A stretch of DNA of 64,000 nt from Mya arenaria. Its lineage: Eukaryota; Mollusca; Bivalvia; Myida; Myidae. The stretch lies in NCBI RefSeq assembly GCF_026914265.1, contig NC_069130.1, forward strand, positions 43,222,429-43,286,428. Reading direction: 5' to 3'. Under the pieces are notes generated by a model. It was not told the DNA's origin. It did no database searches and saw nothing but the letters and a program-made list of their open reading frames with translations. This document shows positions 33,510 through 46,200 of this stretch, piece after piece. Position 1 is the stretch's first letter; the number at the start of each line of letters is the position of its first letter. Position numbers and translations under genes: made by a program.

Positions 33510-33928
33510 AGAGTGGTTAAAAATGAATAATCCTTTGCTAGACTTTAATTTGAATGAAAATAATTTAATAATAATGGTTTAACACCAGATTTACAGGTTT
33601 TGCGCATAATTGGTATGGGCCAAAAAGTTGTAACAGTATTTATATTATTATTATCTTTCACAGTCATGTATGCCTGCATGAAGAATTAGTACGATCCATT
33701 TGTTTTTTTACTGACCAGCATGCATATATATGTGAATGATACTTATTCTTGCATACCTAAAAATGTAATTTCAAGGATAAATTTAAAGGAGTAAGTGTTG
33801 TATTGAGATATTCCTACCAAGTGTGGGTGCTCAGGTGTTGATTGACACAAACATCATGATGTTCAATTATTTTTTTAAAAGGTTTATACTCTTATATAAG
33901 GTTGTGGGTGCACAAAACCCTCCCCTAG

Positions 33929-34219
33929 ATGCAGATGAACTGATGTCTGTGGAAGACCCCCTAGGAGTATCACACACAGATGAAATTGAGCAGTTTCTGA
34001 TGCCTTTGGATGACCTACTGGAAGTATCATACACGGATGATGTTCAATACTTACTGATGCCTGTTGATGACCCCCTTGGGGTATCGTATGCAGATGAAGT
34101 TGAAAACTTACTGATGCCTGTAGATGACCCCCTGGGAATATCCTATGCAGATGAAGTTGAAAACTTACTGATGCCTTTGGATGACCCCCTTGGAGTTTCA
34201 TTTACAAACACTGCTAGTG
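33929..34219 (+). CDS. Exon with acidic 19-residue tandem repeats
   Basis: Five units of 57 bp encode, among others, MPVDDPLGVSYADEVENLL and MPLDDLLEVSYTDDVQYLL; the last unit is partial. The acceptor is taken as CCTCCCCTAG, though the frame is also open upstream to 33823. The donor is GTAATT at 34220, phase 1. Units 3 and 4 differ by few bases, so the array is young. Acidic DDPLG/DEVE motifs resemble short interaction or activation motifs (inference). Confidence 0.6.
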
Positions 34220-37200
34220 GTAATTTCTTTTCAATGTCTATAAGCTACCAAATTAATAATCAATAAACCGCAATGATAAGATAGGTTTTAAACCACTACC
34301 TGTACTGTAACTAAGGCTCTTATATGATTAAAACATGCAGTGATTTTAAAATTCATAAATTGCAAAACTTTATTTTCTTGTTTACTCTGGTCATTCACAT
34401 CTTCATTGCATCCTTGTACAAACTTTTGGAAATAAGTTTAAACTGTTCCAGATGCTCACAAAAATTGTTGTGAATGAAAAAAATGTATATATATCAAAAG
34501 GTTATAACTGTACTAAATATCTTATAAGTTATGCACCTTGTTTGACAATAAAAAAGCTTACCTCAAAAAATGAGTGGCATACTTGTTGGGCACAACTTAC
34601 TTACCAAACTTTATGAAACATTCTATCCCTATATGTTAGACTACATAGGAACATTTTGGGTACTAGTGTGAAATTCATTTTTTCAACAATGTAGGGTCTA
34701 AGATGAGTGTTTTTGCAATGAGGTACCATAGATACAGAAGCAACTGAACGCTTAGACACCCTTTACCTTTTTATGTTAATAATAATTTTTCTTAACTAGT
34801 TTCGCTTTTATGGAAACGATTTGAAATATCTTATATAACAATGAAAGCTATGCCCATTCTTATGAAAACAAAAATTAAAAGCATATAATCTATTACTTTA
34901 TGCTATCATTTTGACAGATGACTATTTCCTTGATGACCTGAGTATTTCTGGACCTCTGTGTGCAAGTACCCCATGTAAACCTGATACAAGCCGGGTTTCT
35001 GCAGTGACCACACCACAGAGATCTTTCAAGAACTTTCTTGAGCGTATGTATGTTTTATTATTTTATGAAAAGGAATAAAATAAGAAATAAAGCAATCAAA
35101 TTGTGAGGAAGTTATTCATGATAATGGATTGATATGATTTAACATGCATGAGGCATGTTTTTCTCACTACGGTTCCTTGCCTGCATTTTTTTTTAAGATT
35201 TTTAGTTGCTGTTGGGTTTACACACTTAATTGGTCCCTATCCTCTTGCATTCCAATCATCTTCTTGTTTTTGAAAATGTCATGAAACTGATTGTCATCCA
35301 AGTTTATATGCTATTCATTGAAGAAATGGGCAATCTTAAGCATATTATTTCCTTGAAACATTGAGCTGACCAGAATAACAGGTGTGCATTAGAAAAAGAA
35401 AGAAAAATTTGAGATGAAAGATGTCCAGTTTCATATCATATCTAAGAGCTTGTTGCTCGAATAACATATGATATCACAAACATAGATATATATGCGCACA
35501 TTTTGGCTGCTTCTATTTTAAAAAGTATGTGTGCGTACATTTTCTGCTGCTTTTATTTTGAAAGTATATCAAAATTAAAATTGAAAATAACTCTTTGAAA
35601 ACTAGAGTTAGGCTAATTGGAAAGAAAATATATAGCATCCCCCTTTGACATACACTGTGTCCTTGCATGATTACGGAATTGATTACCTGTCAGACATGTC
35701 ATCTTTTTTAAATGAAATTTGTCGCGTTTAAAATATTTGATCAGTGATATGGTTTTTCTGTATTTAATCATTATTAACAAGTCATAATGTGTTACAGGAG
35801 AAGTAAATTCAGCCCAGAAAATGAAGAATAAAGCACTAGAAGCCTCATCAATCGCAGATGCCCTTAACTACAAGTGTTCCTGTAACAACCAGTGTCTCAA
35901 GGACTATACATTCCGTCAAATCAGATCTGAAAGAAAAGCATTCTGGGAGAAACCACAGTTTGATAGAAAAAAAAAATTAAGAATGTATTTATTAGATACA
36001 AATAAAGAAGGAAGATTTACCTATATATTTTACAATAAGAAAAAATTATGTGTGAATAGCTTCCTCAAGCTTCTAAGAATCAATAAAAATAATTTTTACT
36101 TATCAAATAATGACTTTGCACCTAAGGGAAAGTCCAAAGACGCAAGAACATTGAATGACATTAATTGGTTGGAAAATTGTGCATCATTCTATGGAGACAG
36201 AATGCCAAATAGTAATGACATTCTCCTTCCATACAAAACTGTTAAAGAATCCATATATACAAAATACACACGTGAAGAGGACCATCCAGTAAGCAGAGCT
36301 CAATTTTTCAAGACCTGGAAAAGCTACTTCCCACCCCTTAAGATCAAACAGGTTAGCTATTATTTTTTCCCATGCTGTAATCTTGACAGATAATTTAAAG
36401 CAACTGTGCACTAGATGAGTAATTTGCATGAAAAAGAAAATTGTCGAAAACTGACATAAAATTGGTAAATTAATGTGTACAATGCATTGAAACTTACAAA
36501 CTGAAGTACCACATAGTTTACAATTTATTTAAGTATAGCAGTTATTTTGTATTTTTCCATTAAAAATGATTACTGAGTATGTCTACCTAGTAGAAATCAT
36601 TCCTAATGCGTGTCGTGATATCACATGATATTACCAAGTAAGGTAAATAGCTTTAATAGACCACTTGTTTGGAGTAAACTTTCGTAGCACAGTGGATACA
36701 ACACTGGACTGCAATTTTGGCACGGGTTCGAATTCGGTCTCCAACACAATCATTTTTAGCTCACCTGTCACTTTGTGACAAGGTGAGCTTTTGTGATCGC
36801 CTTTAGTCCGGCTTCCGTCGTGCGTCGTCCGTCAACAATTTACTTAAAAGACATCTCCTCCTTAACCGCTGGGCCAATATTAATAAAACTTCATAGGGAT
36901 GTTCCTTGGGTGGGCTTCTATCAAAGTTGTTCAAAGAATTCAATTCCATGCAGAACTCTGGTTGCCATGGCAACCAAAAGGAAAAACTTTAAAAATCTTC
37001 TTCTCCCAAACCACAAGGCTGGTATATTGATATATGGTAGGTAGGATCACCAAATGGTCCTCTACCAAGATTGTTCAAATTATGGCCCTTGGGTCAAAAT
37101 TGGCCCCGCCCCGGGGGGTCATGGGTTTTCTCTATATGTTTATAGTGAAAACTTAAAAAATCTTCTCCTCTGAACTTACTTGGCCTAGAGCTTAGATATT

Positions 37201-40200
37201 TGGCATGATTCTGTTAGTGGACCTCTACAAAGTTTGTTCAAATTATGGCCCTTGGGTCAAAATTGGCCCCGCCCCGTGGGGTCATGGGTTTTCTCTATAT
37301 GTTTATAGTGAAAACTTCAAATATCTTCTCCTTTGAACTTACTTGGACTAGAGCTTAGATATTTGGCATGATTCATCGTCTAGTGGACCTCTAAAAAGTT
37401 TGTTCAAATAATGGCCCTGGGGTCAAAATTTGCCCCGCCCCGGGGGGTCATGGGTATTCTCTATATGTTTATAGTTAAAACTTCAAAAATCTTCTACTTT
37501 GAACTTACTTGGACTAGAGCTTAGATATTTGGCATGATTCATCGTCTTGTGGATCTTTACAAAGATTGTTCAAATTATGGCCTTGGGGTCAAAATTGGCC
37601 CCGCCCCGGGGGTTCATGGGTTTTCTCTATATGTTTATAGTGAAAACTTCAAAAATCTTCTCCTTTGAACTTACTTGGACTAGAGCTTAGATATTTGGCA
37701 TGATTCATCGTCTAGTGGACCGCTAAAAAGTTTGTTCAAATTATGGCCCTGGGGTCAAAATTGGCCCCGCCCCGGGGGTCATGGGTATTCTCTATATGTT
37801 TATAGTTAAAACTTCAAAAATCTTCTCCTCTAAACTTACTTAGACTAGAGCTTAGATATTTGGCATGGTTCATCGTCTAGTGGACCTCTACAAAGATTGT
37901 TCAAATTATGGCCCTGGGGTCAAAATTGGCCCCGCCCCGGGGGGTCATGGGTATTCTCTAAATGTTTATAGTTAAAACTTCAAAAATCTTCTCCTTTGAA
38001 CTTACTTGGACTAGAGCTTAGATATTTGGCATGATTCATCGTCTTGTGGATCTTTACAAAGATTGTTCAAATTATGGCCTTGGGGTCAAAATTGGCCCCG
38101 CCCCGGGGGTTCATGGGTTTTCTCTATATGTTTATAGTGAAAACTTCAAAAATCTTCTCCTTTGAACTTACTTGGACTAGAGCTTAGATATTTGGCATGA
38201 TTCATCGTCTAGTGGACCGCTTAAAAGTTTGTTCAAATTATGGCCTTGGGGTCAAAATTGGCCCCGCCCCGGGGGTCATGGGTATTCTCTATATGTTTAT
38301 AGTTAAAACTTCAAAAATCTTCTCCTCTAAACTTACTTGGACTAGAGCTTAGATATTTGGCATGGTTCATCGTCTAGTGGACCTCTACAAAGATTGTTCA
38401 AATAATGGCCCTGGGGTCAAAATTGGCCCCGCCCCGGGGGTCATGGGTATTCTCTATATGTTTATAGTTAAAACTTCAAAAATCTTCTCCTCTAAACTTA
38501 CTTGGACTAGAGCTTAGATATTTGGCATGGTTCATCGTCTAGTGGACCTCTACAAAGATTGTTCAAATTATGGCCTTGGGGTCAAAATTGGCCCCGCCCC
38601 GGGGGTTCATGGGTTTTCTCTATATGTTTATAGTGAAAACTTCAAAAATCTTCTCCTTTGAACTTACTTGGACTAGAGCTTAGATATTTGGCATGATTCA
38701 TCGTCTAGTGGACCGCTAAAAAGTTTGTTCAAATTATGGCCCTGGGGTCAAAATTGGCCCCGCCCCGGGGGTCATGGGTATTCTCTATATGTTTATAGTT
38801 AAAACTTCAAAAATCTTCTCCTCTAAACTTACTTGGACTAGAGCTTAGATATTTGGCATGGTTCATCGTCTAGTGGACCTCTACAAAGATTGTTCAAATT
38901 ATGGCCTTGGGGTCAAAATTGGCCCCGCCCCGGGGGGTCATGGGTTTTCTCTATATGTTTATAGTGAAAACTTCAAAAATCTTCTTCTTTGAACTTACTT
39001 GGACTAGAGCTTAGATATTTGGCATGATTCATCGTCTAGTGGACCTCTACAAAGATTATTCAAATTATGGCCCTGGGGTCAAAATTAGCCCCGACCCGGG
39101 GGGTCATGGGTATACTTGATATGTTTATAGTGAAAACTTCAAAAATCTTCTCCTTTGAACTTACTTGGACTAGAGCTTAGATATTTGGCATGATTCATCG
39201 TCTAGTGGACCTCTACAAAGATTGTTCAAATTATGGCCCTGGGGTCAAAATTGGCCCCGACCCGGGGGGTCATAGGTATACTTGATATGTTTATAGTTAA
39301 AACTTCAAAAATCTTCTCCTCTTAACTTACTTGGACTAGAGCTTAGATATTTGGCATGATTCATCGTCTAGTGGACCTCTACAAAGATTGTTCAAATTAT
39401 GGCCTTGGGGTCAAAATTGGCCCCGCCCCCGGGGGGTCATGGGTTTTCTCTATATGTTTATAGTAAAAAAAATCAAAAATCTCCTCTGAACTTACGTTGC
39501 TTAGAGCTTAGATATTTGGCATGATTCATCGTCTAGTGGACCTCTACAAAGATTGTTCAAATTATGGCCTTGGGGTCAAAATTGGCCCCGGCCCGGGGGG
39601 GTTAGGGTATTCTCTATATGTTTATAGTTAAAACTTCAAAGATCTTCTCCTCCTTAACTTACTTGGACTAGAGCTTAGATATTTGGCATGATTCATCGTC
39701 TAGTGGACCTCTACAAAGATTGTTCAAATTATGGCCTTGGGGTCAAAATTGGCCCCGACCCCTTGGGGGGTCATGGGCTTTCTCTATATGTTTATAGTGA
39801 AAACTTCAAAAATCATCTCCTCTGAACATACGTGGCTTAGAGCTTAGATATTTGGCATGATTCATCGTCTAGTGGACCTCTACAAAGTTTGTTCAAATTA
39901 TGGGCCTGGGGTCAAAATTGGCCACACCCCGGGGCTGATGGGTTTTCTCTATATGTGTTATAGTGAAAACTTAAAAAATCTTCTCCAAACTCACAAAGAC
40001 AAGTAACGTCTTAATTTAAACTGGATAACATATTTAGTACACATACCAATTTTCAATATGGGCCACATACAACAATTAATAACAAATATACATATATAGA
40101 TACACACGTAAAATCAAGTAGTGACAAGAGCTTAGATATTTGGCATGATATATCATCTAGTTGACTTGTACCAATATTGTTCAATCTTTGGCCCTGGGGT

Positions 40201-43200
40201 CAAAAAATGGCCCCACCCGGGCGGTCATGGGTTTCCTTATATATGTATATGATGAAAACTTAAAAAATCTTCTTCTCCGAAACCAAGAGGCGAAGGCCTT
40301 AGATATTTGGTATGAAGCATCGTTTATCGGACCACTATTAAGATTGTTCAAACTTTAGCCCTGGGGTCAAAATTGGCCACGCCCCGTGTTCATAGGCTTA
40401 GGTTTTCAATATTTGTATATAATGGAAGCATTAAAAAATATTCTCTCCGAATTCACAAGAACTAGAGCTATTTGGCATAATACATCATTAAGTGGACCTC
40501 TACCTTTATTGTCCAAACTTTGGCATTGGGGTAAAAAATGACCCCGCCCCGGGGGGGGGGGCATTGGTTTTCCTTATATGTATATAGTAAAACCTTAAAA
40601 AAAAATCTTCTCCAAAACCACAAGACTTAGGTCTTAGATATTTGGCGTGAAGCATTGTTTAGTAGACCTCTACCAACATTGTTCAAACTTAAGCTTCAAA
40701 ATTATCCACGTTCCAGGGGTCATGGGTTTCTAGCTCCCCAGTCACTTTGTGACAAGGTGAGCTTTTGTGACCGCCTTTTGTCTGTCGTCCATCATGGGTC
40801 GTCCCTCATGCGTTGTCAGTCAACAATATACTTAAACAACGTAGCAACTCCATAAGTCCTAGCTTATTCCAGACTTCTAAAAAACCTTAACTACTTTGAA
40901 CCATCCAGATTTCTTATCAAACCAATGTGCAATATATGACAGGTGAGCGATTCAGGGCCATTTGGCCCTCTTGTTTACATTTTGGTACCTTTTTACAATT
41001 ATGATATCAAAGCCTAACATATTCTATTAAATAATTGTCCTGAGATTTGTTACAGAAAAAAACTTTTTGGTTCCAATCTGGTGTACAGTCCCTTTAAAAT
41101 GATTTATTAACTTCTGGCATCTTTATTTAATTTACGTGACAATTATATAAACATACCTTTAAAAATCACATTATACAGTGTCATTTTAGGTAGCACAATT
41201 ACTTACAACTGACTTATTATGTAAAAAAACGTTATGAAGACATCAAAACTAACATTATTTTGTCCTTTACCTTTTGCCTTCTATTTTGATTGCTTCTTAA
41301 TGAGTATTAAATAGCCTTTTATCAAAAACAGGATAATTCTTACATGGATATATTGCAATATACAGGTCTGTAAAATTGAAGTTGTTGTGCCATTTATCAA
41401 AATTGTGTATATTGTGGAAGGATGTTTGATATAACCTTGGGTGCAAATCAATCATATGTACAGCAAATAGTAGCAATTATCTGCTAAAACTAAAACAAAC
41501 TTAATTTGAATGTCATTTCCAGTCTAACTCCTTCTCCAAATGTTCGACTTGTGTGTCCTTGGAAAGACAAAGAGAGAAAGCTGGTAGTGCTGTTGAAAGG
41601 GCCAAGTTCTCATCTTTGAAAGATGAGCACCATGAGCGTCAACAGTAAGTTTTGCCTTTAAAGCTGCACTCTCACAGATTTACCGTTTTTCCAACTTTTT
41701 TATTTTTTGTCTTAGAATGAAAAACGTTTTGCGAAAATATCTGCAAACCAGTGATATAAGACTGCTTACAAAAAAATCAGATCACAGATTTTCATATGTC
41801 CATTTTAAAATTGGTGTTTTATGGCTTATACCGTTACTAATGGTTTAAGAAAAATGTTATTAGTTATGTTAAAAAGGTTATAAGGGGTGTCCCCAAACCC
41901 AGTAATGATTCAAAGAGACTGCTTTCCGTCCATATTCTTCTTTTGCGGGTTCCTTCATGCCCCGATATGGAATCTATCTGTCATGTTTCATTTATTTTAA
42001 ATACTTAGTAAAACAGTTTTAAAGGCTAAACAACGTAATACGATTGAGCAAAACAAAACAATTGTCAAAAACTGACATAATTTTGGTATCTTTGTGTACA
42101 ATGCATTGAAAATAAGTAATTGAACTACCACTAAGTGTACAATTCATTCATTTTCACACTTTTTTTTGTTTTTCCTTTAAAAAGATTACTAGGTATGTAT
42201 ACCTTTTTATGCATGATAGGCTAGTTGATTTTATCTAGTGATATTACCAAGTTATGTACTAGTCAATTGTACCACCCCCCCCCCCCCCCCCCAATATCAG
42301 GGGATTAGAGTCTTTGACTTTAGTCCAGCAAGTAATGGCTCCTGATTGACTTAGTTATTAGGGCAGGTTTAAGTTTTAGGGCAAGTTGGGATTTTCACCT
42401 ATGAGTCCTTTATTCGATTGACTTAATAATTCACACAGTTGATAAAGGCCATCACATTATGATGTTTGATAACTCCATATTATTCTTTAAACAAAGTTTG
42501 GCCCCTGATTGACTATGGAACTAAGGTTAAAGTTTTAGGGCAGGTTTATTGGTTATATCTTTATACCCTTCATTCAATTGACTTAATACCTCACACAATT
42601 GTTCAGGACCATCACAGAATGAGGTAACATAACTCAATATTATCCTTAATGCAAGTTATGGCCCCTGATTGACTTCGGTTAAAGTTTTTAGGGTGGGCTA
42701 AAGCTTTAGGACAAGTCGGGATTTTAATAAAAAAAATATATACCCTTCATTCGATGCACTTAACATTTGCACAATTAATGACGGCCATCTTGCGATAAGG
42801 TCACATAACTCCATTTCAACCCTTAATACAAATTATGTCCCTTAATTGATTTTTTATCAAGTTTTCTATTAATTCTTTATATAAAGGCACAATTTTTATA
42901 TTCTTAACAACACTTTCATAAAAGGCAAATAAGTTGTTTGAATGACTTGCGTCATTTTTCGGGCAGGCTGGTGGAAGGGCAGCGTGAAAGTCACCTTATG
43001 TATCAAATAATTTTAGCTGGGTTTTAACAGAAAGAGACGTGGTATATATTCAAAATGTTTGTCGAGACCTTTAATGGGAATGCGTATGAGGCCCCTAGGA
43101 TCATGGTCATTACTTTTTACAGAAAAATGGTTGGTATTGAATAACTTAAGTAAGGGTTACATATTGTGACCAAACTTGGTATATAGTAAGAGTTTATTGA

Positions 43201-46200
43201 GATCTTTCATGACATTGTGTTTTGGGTTCTGAGCGTTATGGTCTAGTTCAAGGTTACTGTTGCTAAAATAGTAATATATGGTAAGTACTGAATAACTCAG
43301 GTAAGGGTTGACATAGTTTGTCCAAATTATATAGGACATTAGTTTATGCAAGGTCACTGTTACTAAAAATATATTACTGTTTTAGTTACGGTTGACACAC
43401 TGTGAATAAACTTGAGGAAGAGTTTATGGATGAATTCCATGGGATTGTGTTTGGGGCCCTTAGGATCAATGTAACTGTAACAAACAATAAAATAAAGCAG
43501 TTGAAACTGAATCTCTTCTGCTAATTATTTTTTTGGTCAGAATGCGATTCTTGTTTACTTTTTAAGTTGATTGTCTTATTGTGTTTGACAGACACATATT
43601 ACATTGTTATTGTATTCACTTCTAAGTTATGCAAGATAATAAATTCTTATATGTTGGAAGGAGCAAATGCTGGGATCAGTATCGCCTAAAGCTGCATAAT
43701 ATCACAGATTGACAGTTTTGACTTTTGTCTCAGAATCAGCTGATTTTAGTATCAATGCCATCAAAAATGCCATGTAAGATAACTAACAATGAAACACAGA
43801 TCTGAATTGTCTGGAAAACTGCCAAAAAAATCATTTGTCTTACAAAGTAAGTAACACTTTTAGCCAGAAAACTTCATTTTTTGAACATATATATATATAT
43901 AAACTGCAATCAGTTGCCAGCAGTCTTGCTGCAATGCTTTCAAGACATTTTAGCAAAAATTTCATTTCCATGACAGCAATATAAATATAGATCATACCTA
44001 ATTACAGAAAAAAAGAGGAGTGAGTTGAACTAATACCTTTAAAAGTATTTCATATACCGGAAAATAAAAGTGTTTCATATACCGGAAAATAAAAGTGTTT
44101 CATATACCGGAAAATAAAAGTATTTCATATACCGGAAAATAAAAGTATTTCATATACCGGAAAATAAAAGTATTTCATATACCGGAAAATAAAAGTGTTT
44201 CATATACCGGAAAATAAAAGTATTTCATATACCGGAAAATAAAAGTATTTCATATACCGGAAAAAGACCAAATGACTGTTTCTGTGTTTCTGTTTCGCCA
44301 CACTTTGGAAAAAGGTGTGTCTCTTAGTTTTTGATAAATACATGTTAAGCAAACATTATATTGTTAGATATATTGTGCCACAACCCTTCATTTTCATTTT
44401 TGAGACTGTTACCATAAACACAGATTTTTCTTTTTTGGCCTACTTTAGGCTGAGCCTTCATTCAGTGGAGTATAATAAGCCTCTAGTGTTAACATATATA
44501 AACTTAAACTAAAACATATTAATAAGTAAGCCCATCAAACATGATAAAACATGATTGTTGATTGCCTAGAAGCACGGTTATTATAGGATAGAACTGCATG
44601 TGATTTTATATGGTAAACAATATGTGATAATTCAAAAATAGAAACAAAAACACAGTTTCTGCTTGTCATCCACATTTTTCTTCTGAAATTTCTTCATAAT
44701 TTTGCTGATTTGATATGATTGTAAACAGTCACAAATAATAATTTCCAAAGCCCTTTAAGATAATAGTAAAATTTGCTCCTTCCAAGATGAAAAATAAAAT
44801 AGTTGAAAAAACAGTAAATCTGTGAGAGTGCAGCTTTAGGTAATAATTCATTTGTTGACTGGTAACAGAGTTTATACTCATATATCTAAGGGCAATATTA
44901 ATTTCGAAAGTATATCATTACATTGAGAAATACAAGATTCTCCTGGTCCCCTTTATTTCATAGACAAAAATCCACACAACCTACATTATAATCCAAAGGG
45001 TTTGCCCCAAATCTTAGTAATACACCTTATAATTCATGAAGACCGAATGAGATTGTTATTTAGATGGTCTGCAATAAATGAACAAATGTTTTTGACTAAT
45101 TTTTTTGTTATATTTGTAAGGATGGAAAGGCGTTACTACTACCAGAAAAGGGATGCCAGCAGAACACAACAAGAAACCTACCTCTCCCTGATCATTGACG
45201 GCATGGACCAAGGTTTGAAATTCCTCTTCCTTTCTTTGACTTTGTATCAAATACTTATAGCAATATCATAAATGTGTTTATACACTTTAAAATCAGCAAA
45301 TGAAATAAAAAAGACATTACTCCTGCATACCAAAGTATGCATTATACTGTTTCCAGCTAAGTGCTTTAAAATGGACTTTTTAAATGTATGAACTTTAAGG
45401 AAAGGCCAGCTTTGACATCCACATTATGACTGATGGTAATTCTAATACTAATAACATATTATCAATGTTACCGGAAGTGTTCCATTATGAATTTGAGCAA
45501 TGGTTGTGATATGTGAAGTTAAATGGACTCTCATTGTCAGAACACACAAAATATGTTGATGACCTACAGTATTACCTTATCCATCTGCTCATCTGACTCA
45601 GCCATTCAATATATCAAATTTATACTTTCTTAAAGGCTCACAGTTACTATGAAGTCTTTTGAAATGTAATTTATGCTTGTTTATTAAGGTTTATTTCCTA
45701 TTGTATACTTAAGAATTTGTGACATTTTTTGGCTTAGGTAATAACTAAATAAAAGTTCAAACTTTCAAAATTTGGTCAGAGTACTAGCAATGTAATCGAG
45801 ACTAGGTGTGTTTTACATGCTTAAATTTTGTCTGATGTATGGCCCTTGGTACACTAAGAAATTCTGAATTGTTCAGATGACAGTGACATATTTTACTTAT
45901 TTAGTGGTTTATTATAACTGACTGAATGATATAATTTGGTACAAATCTTTAAGTTCCTAACTGTCAAATCAATAAAACTGTAATTATTAGGTCATTTTAA
46001 ATATTTTGTTACTGTTTTATTTTTCAGCAAAGACAAGTCTGCCTCATTTTGCAGGAAGGCAATCAAAGGTTAGAAATTATTGAAAATTGGAATAAATATT
46101 TAAAAACTGGTTTCCAAATAATTCGAGATGAATTCATGATGTAACTGGAGAAATTGAGCTTATTATTTTATGGTCATCTTGAGCTTATTTTCAATTTATA

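Noticed and set aside
34918-35043. Bidirectional promoter linking the SGNH-like and RNase H-like genes
   Set aside because: The true first exon of the RNase H-like gene is unknown and its nearest trusted exon is 2.7 kb away, so a shared promoter cannot be supported.
36683-36752. tRNA gene
   Set aside because: A and B boxes are present but the segment cannot form acceptor and anticodon stems, so it was called a SINE head.
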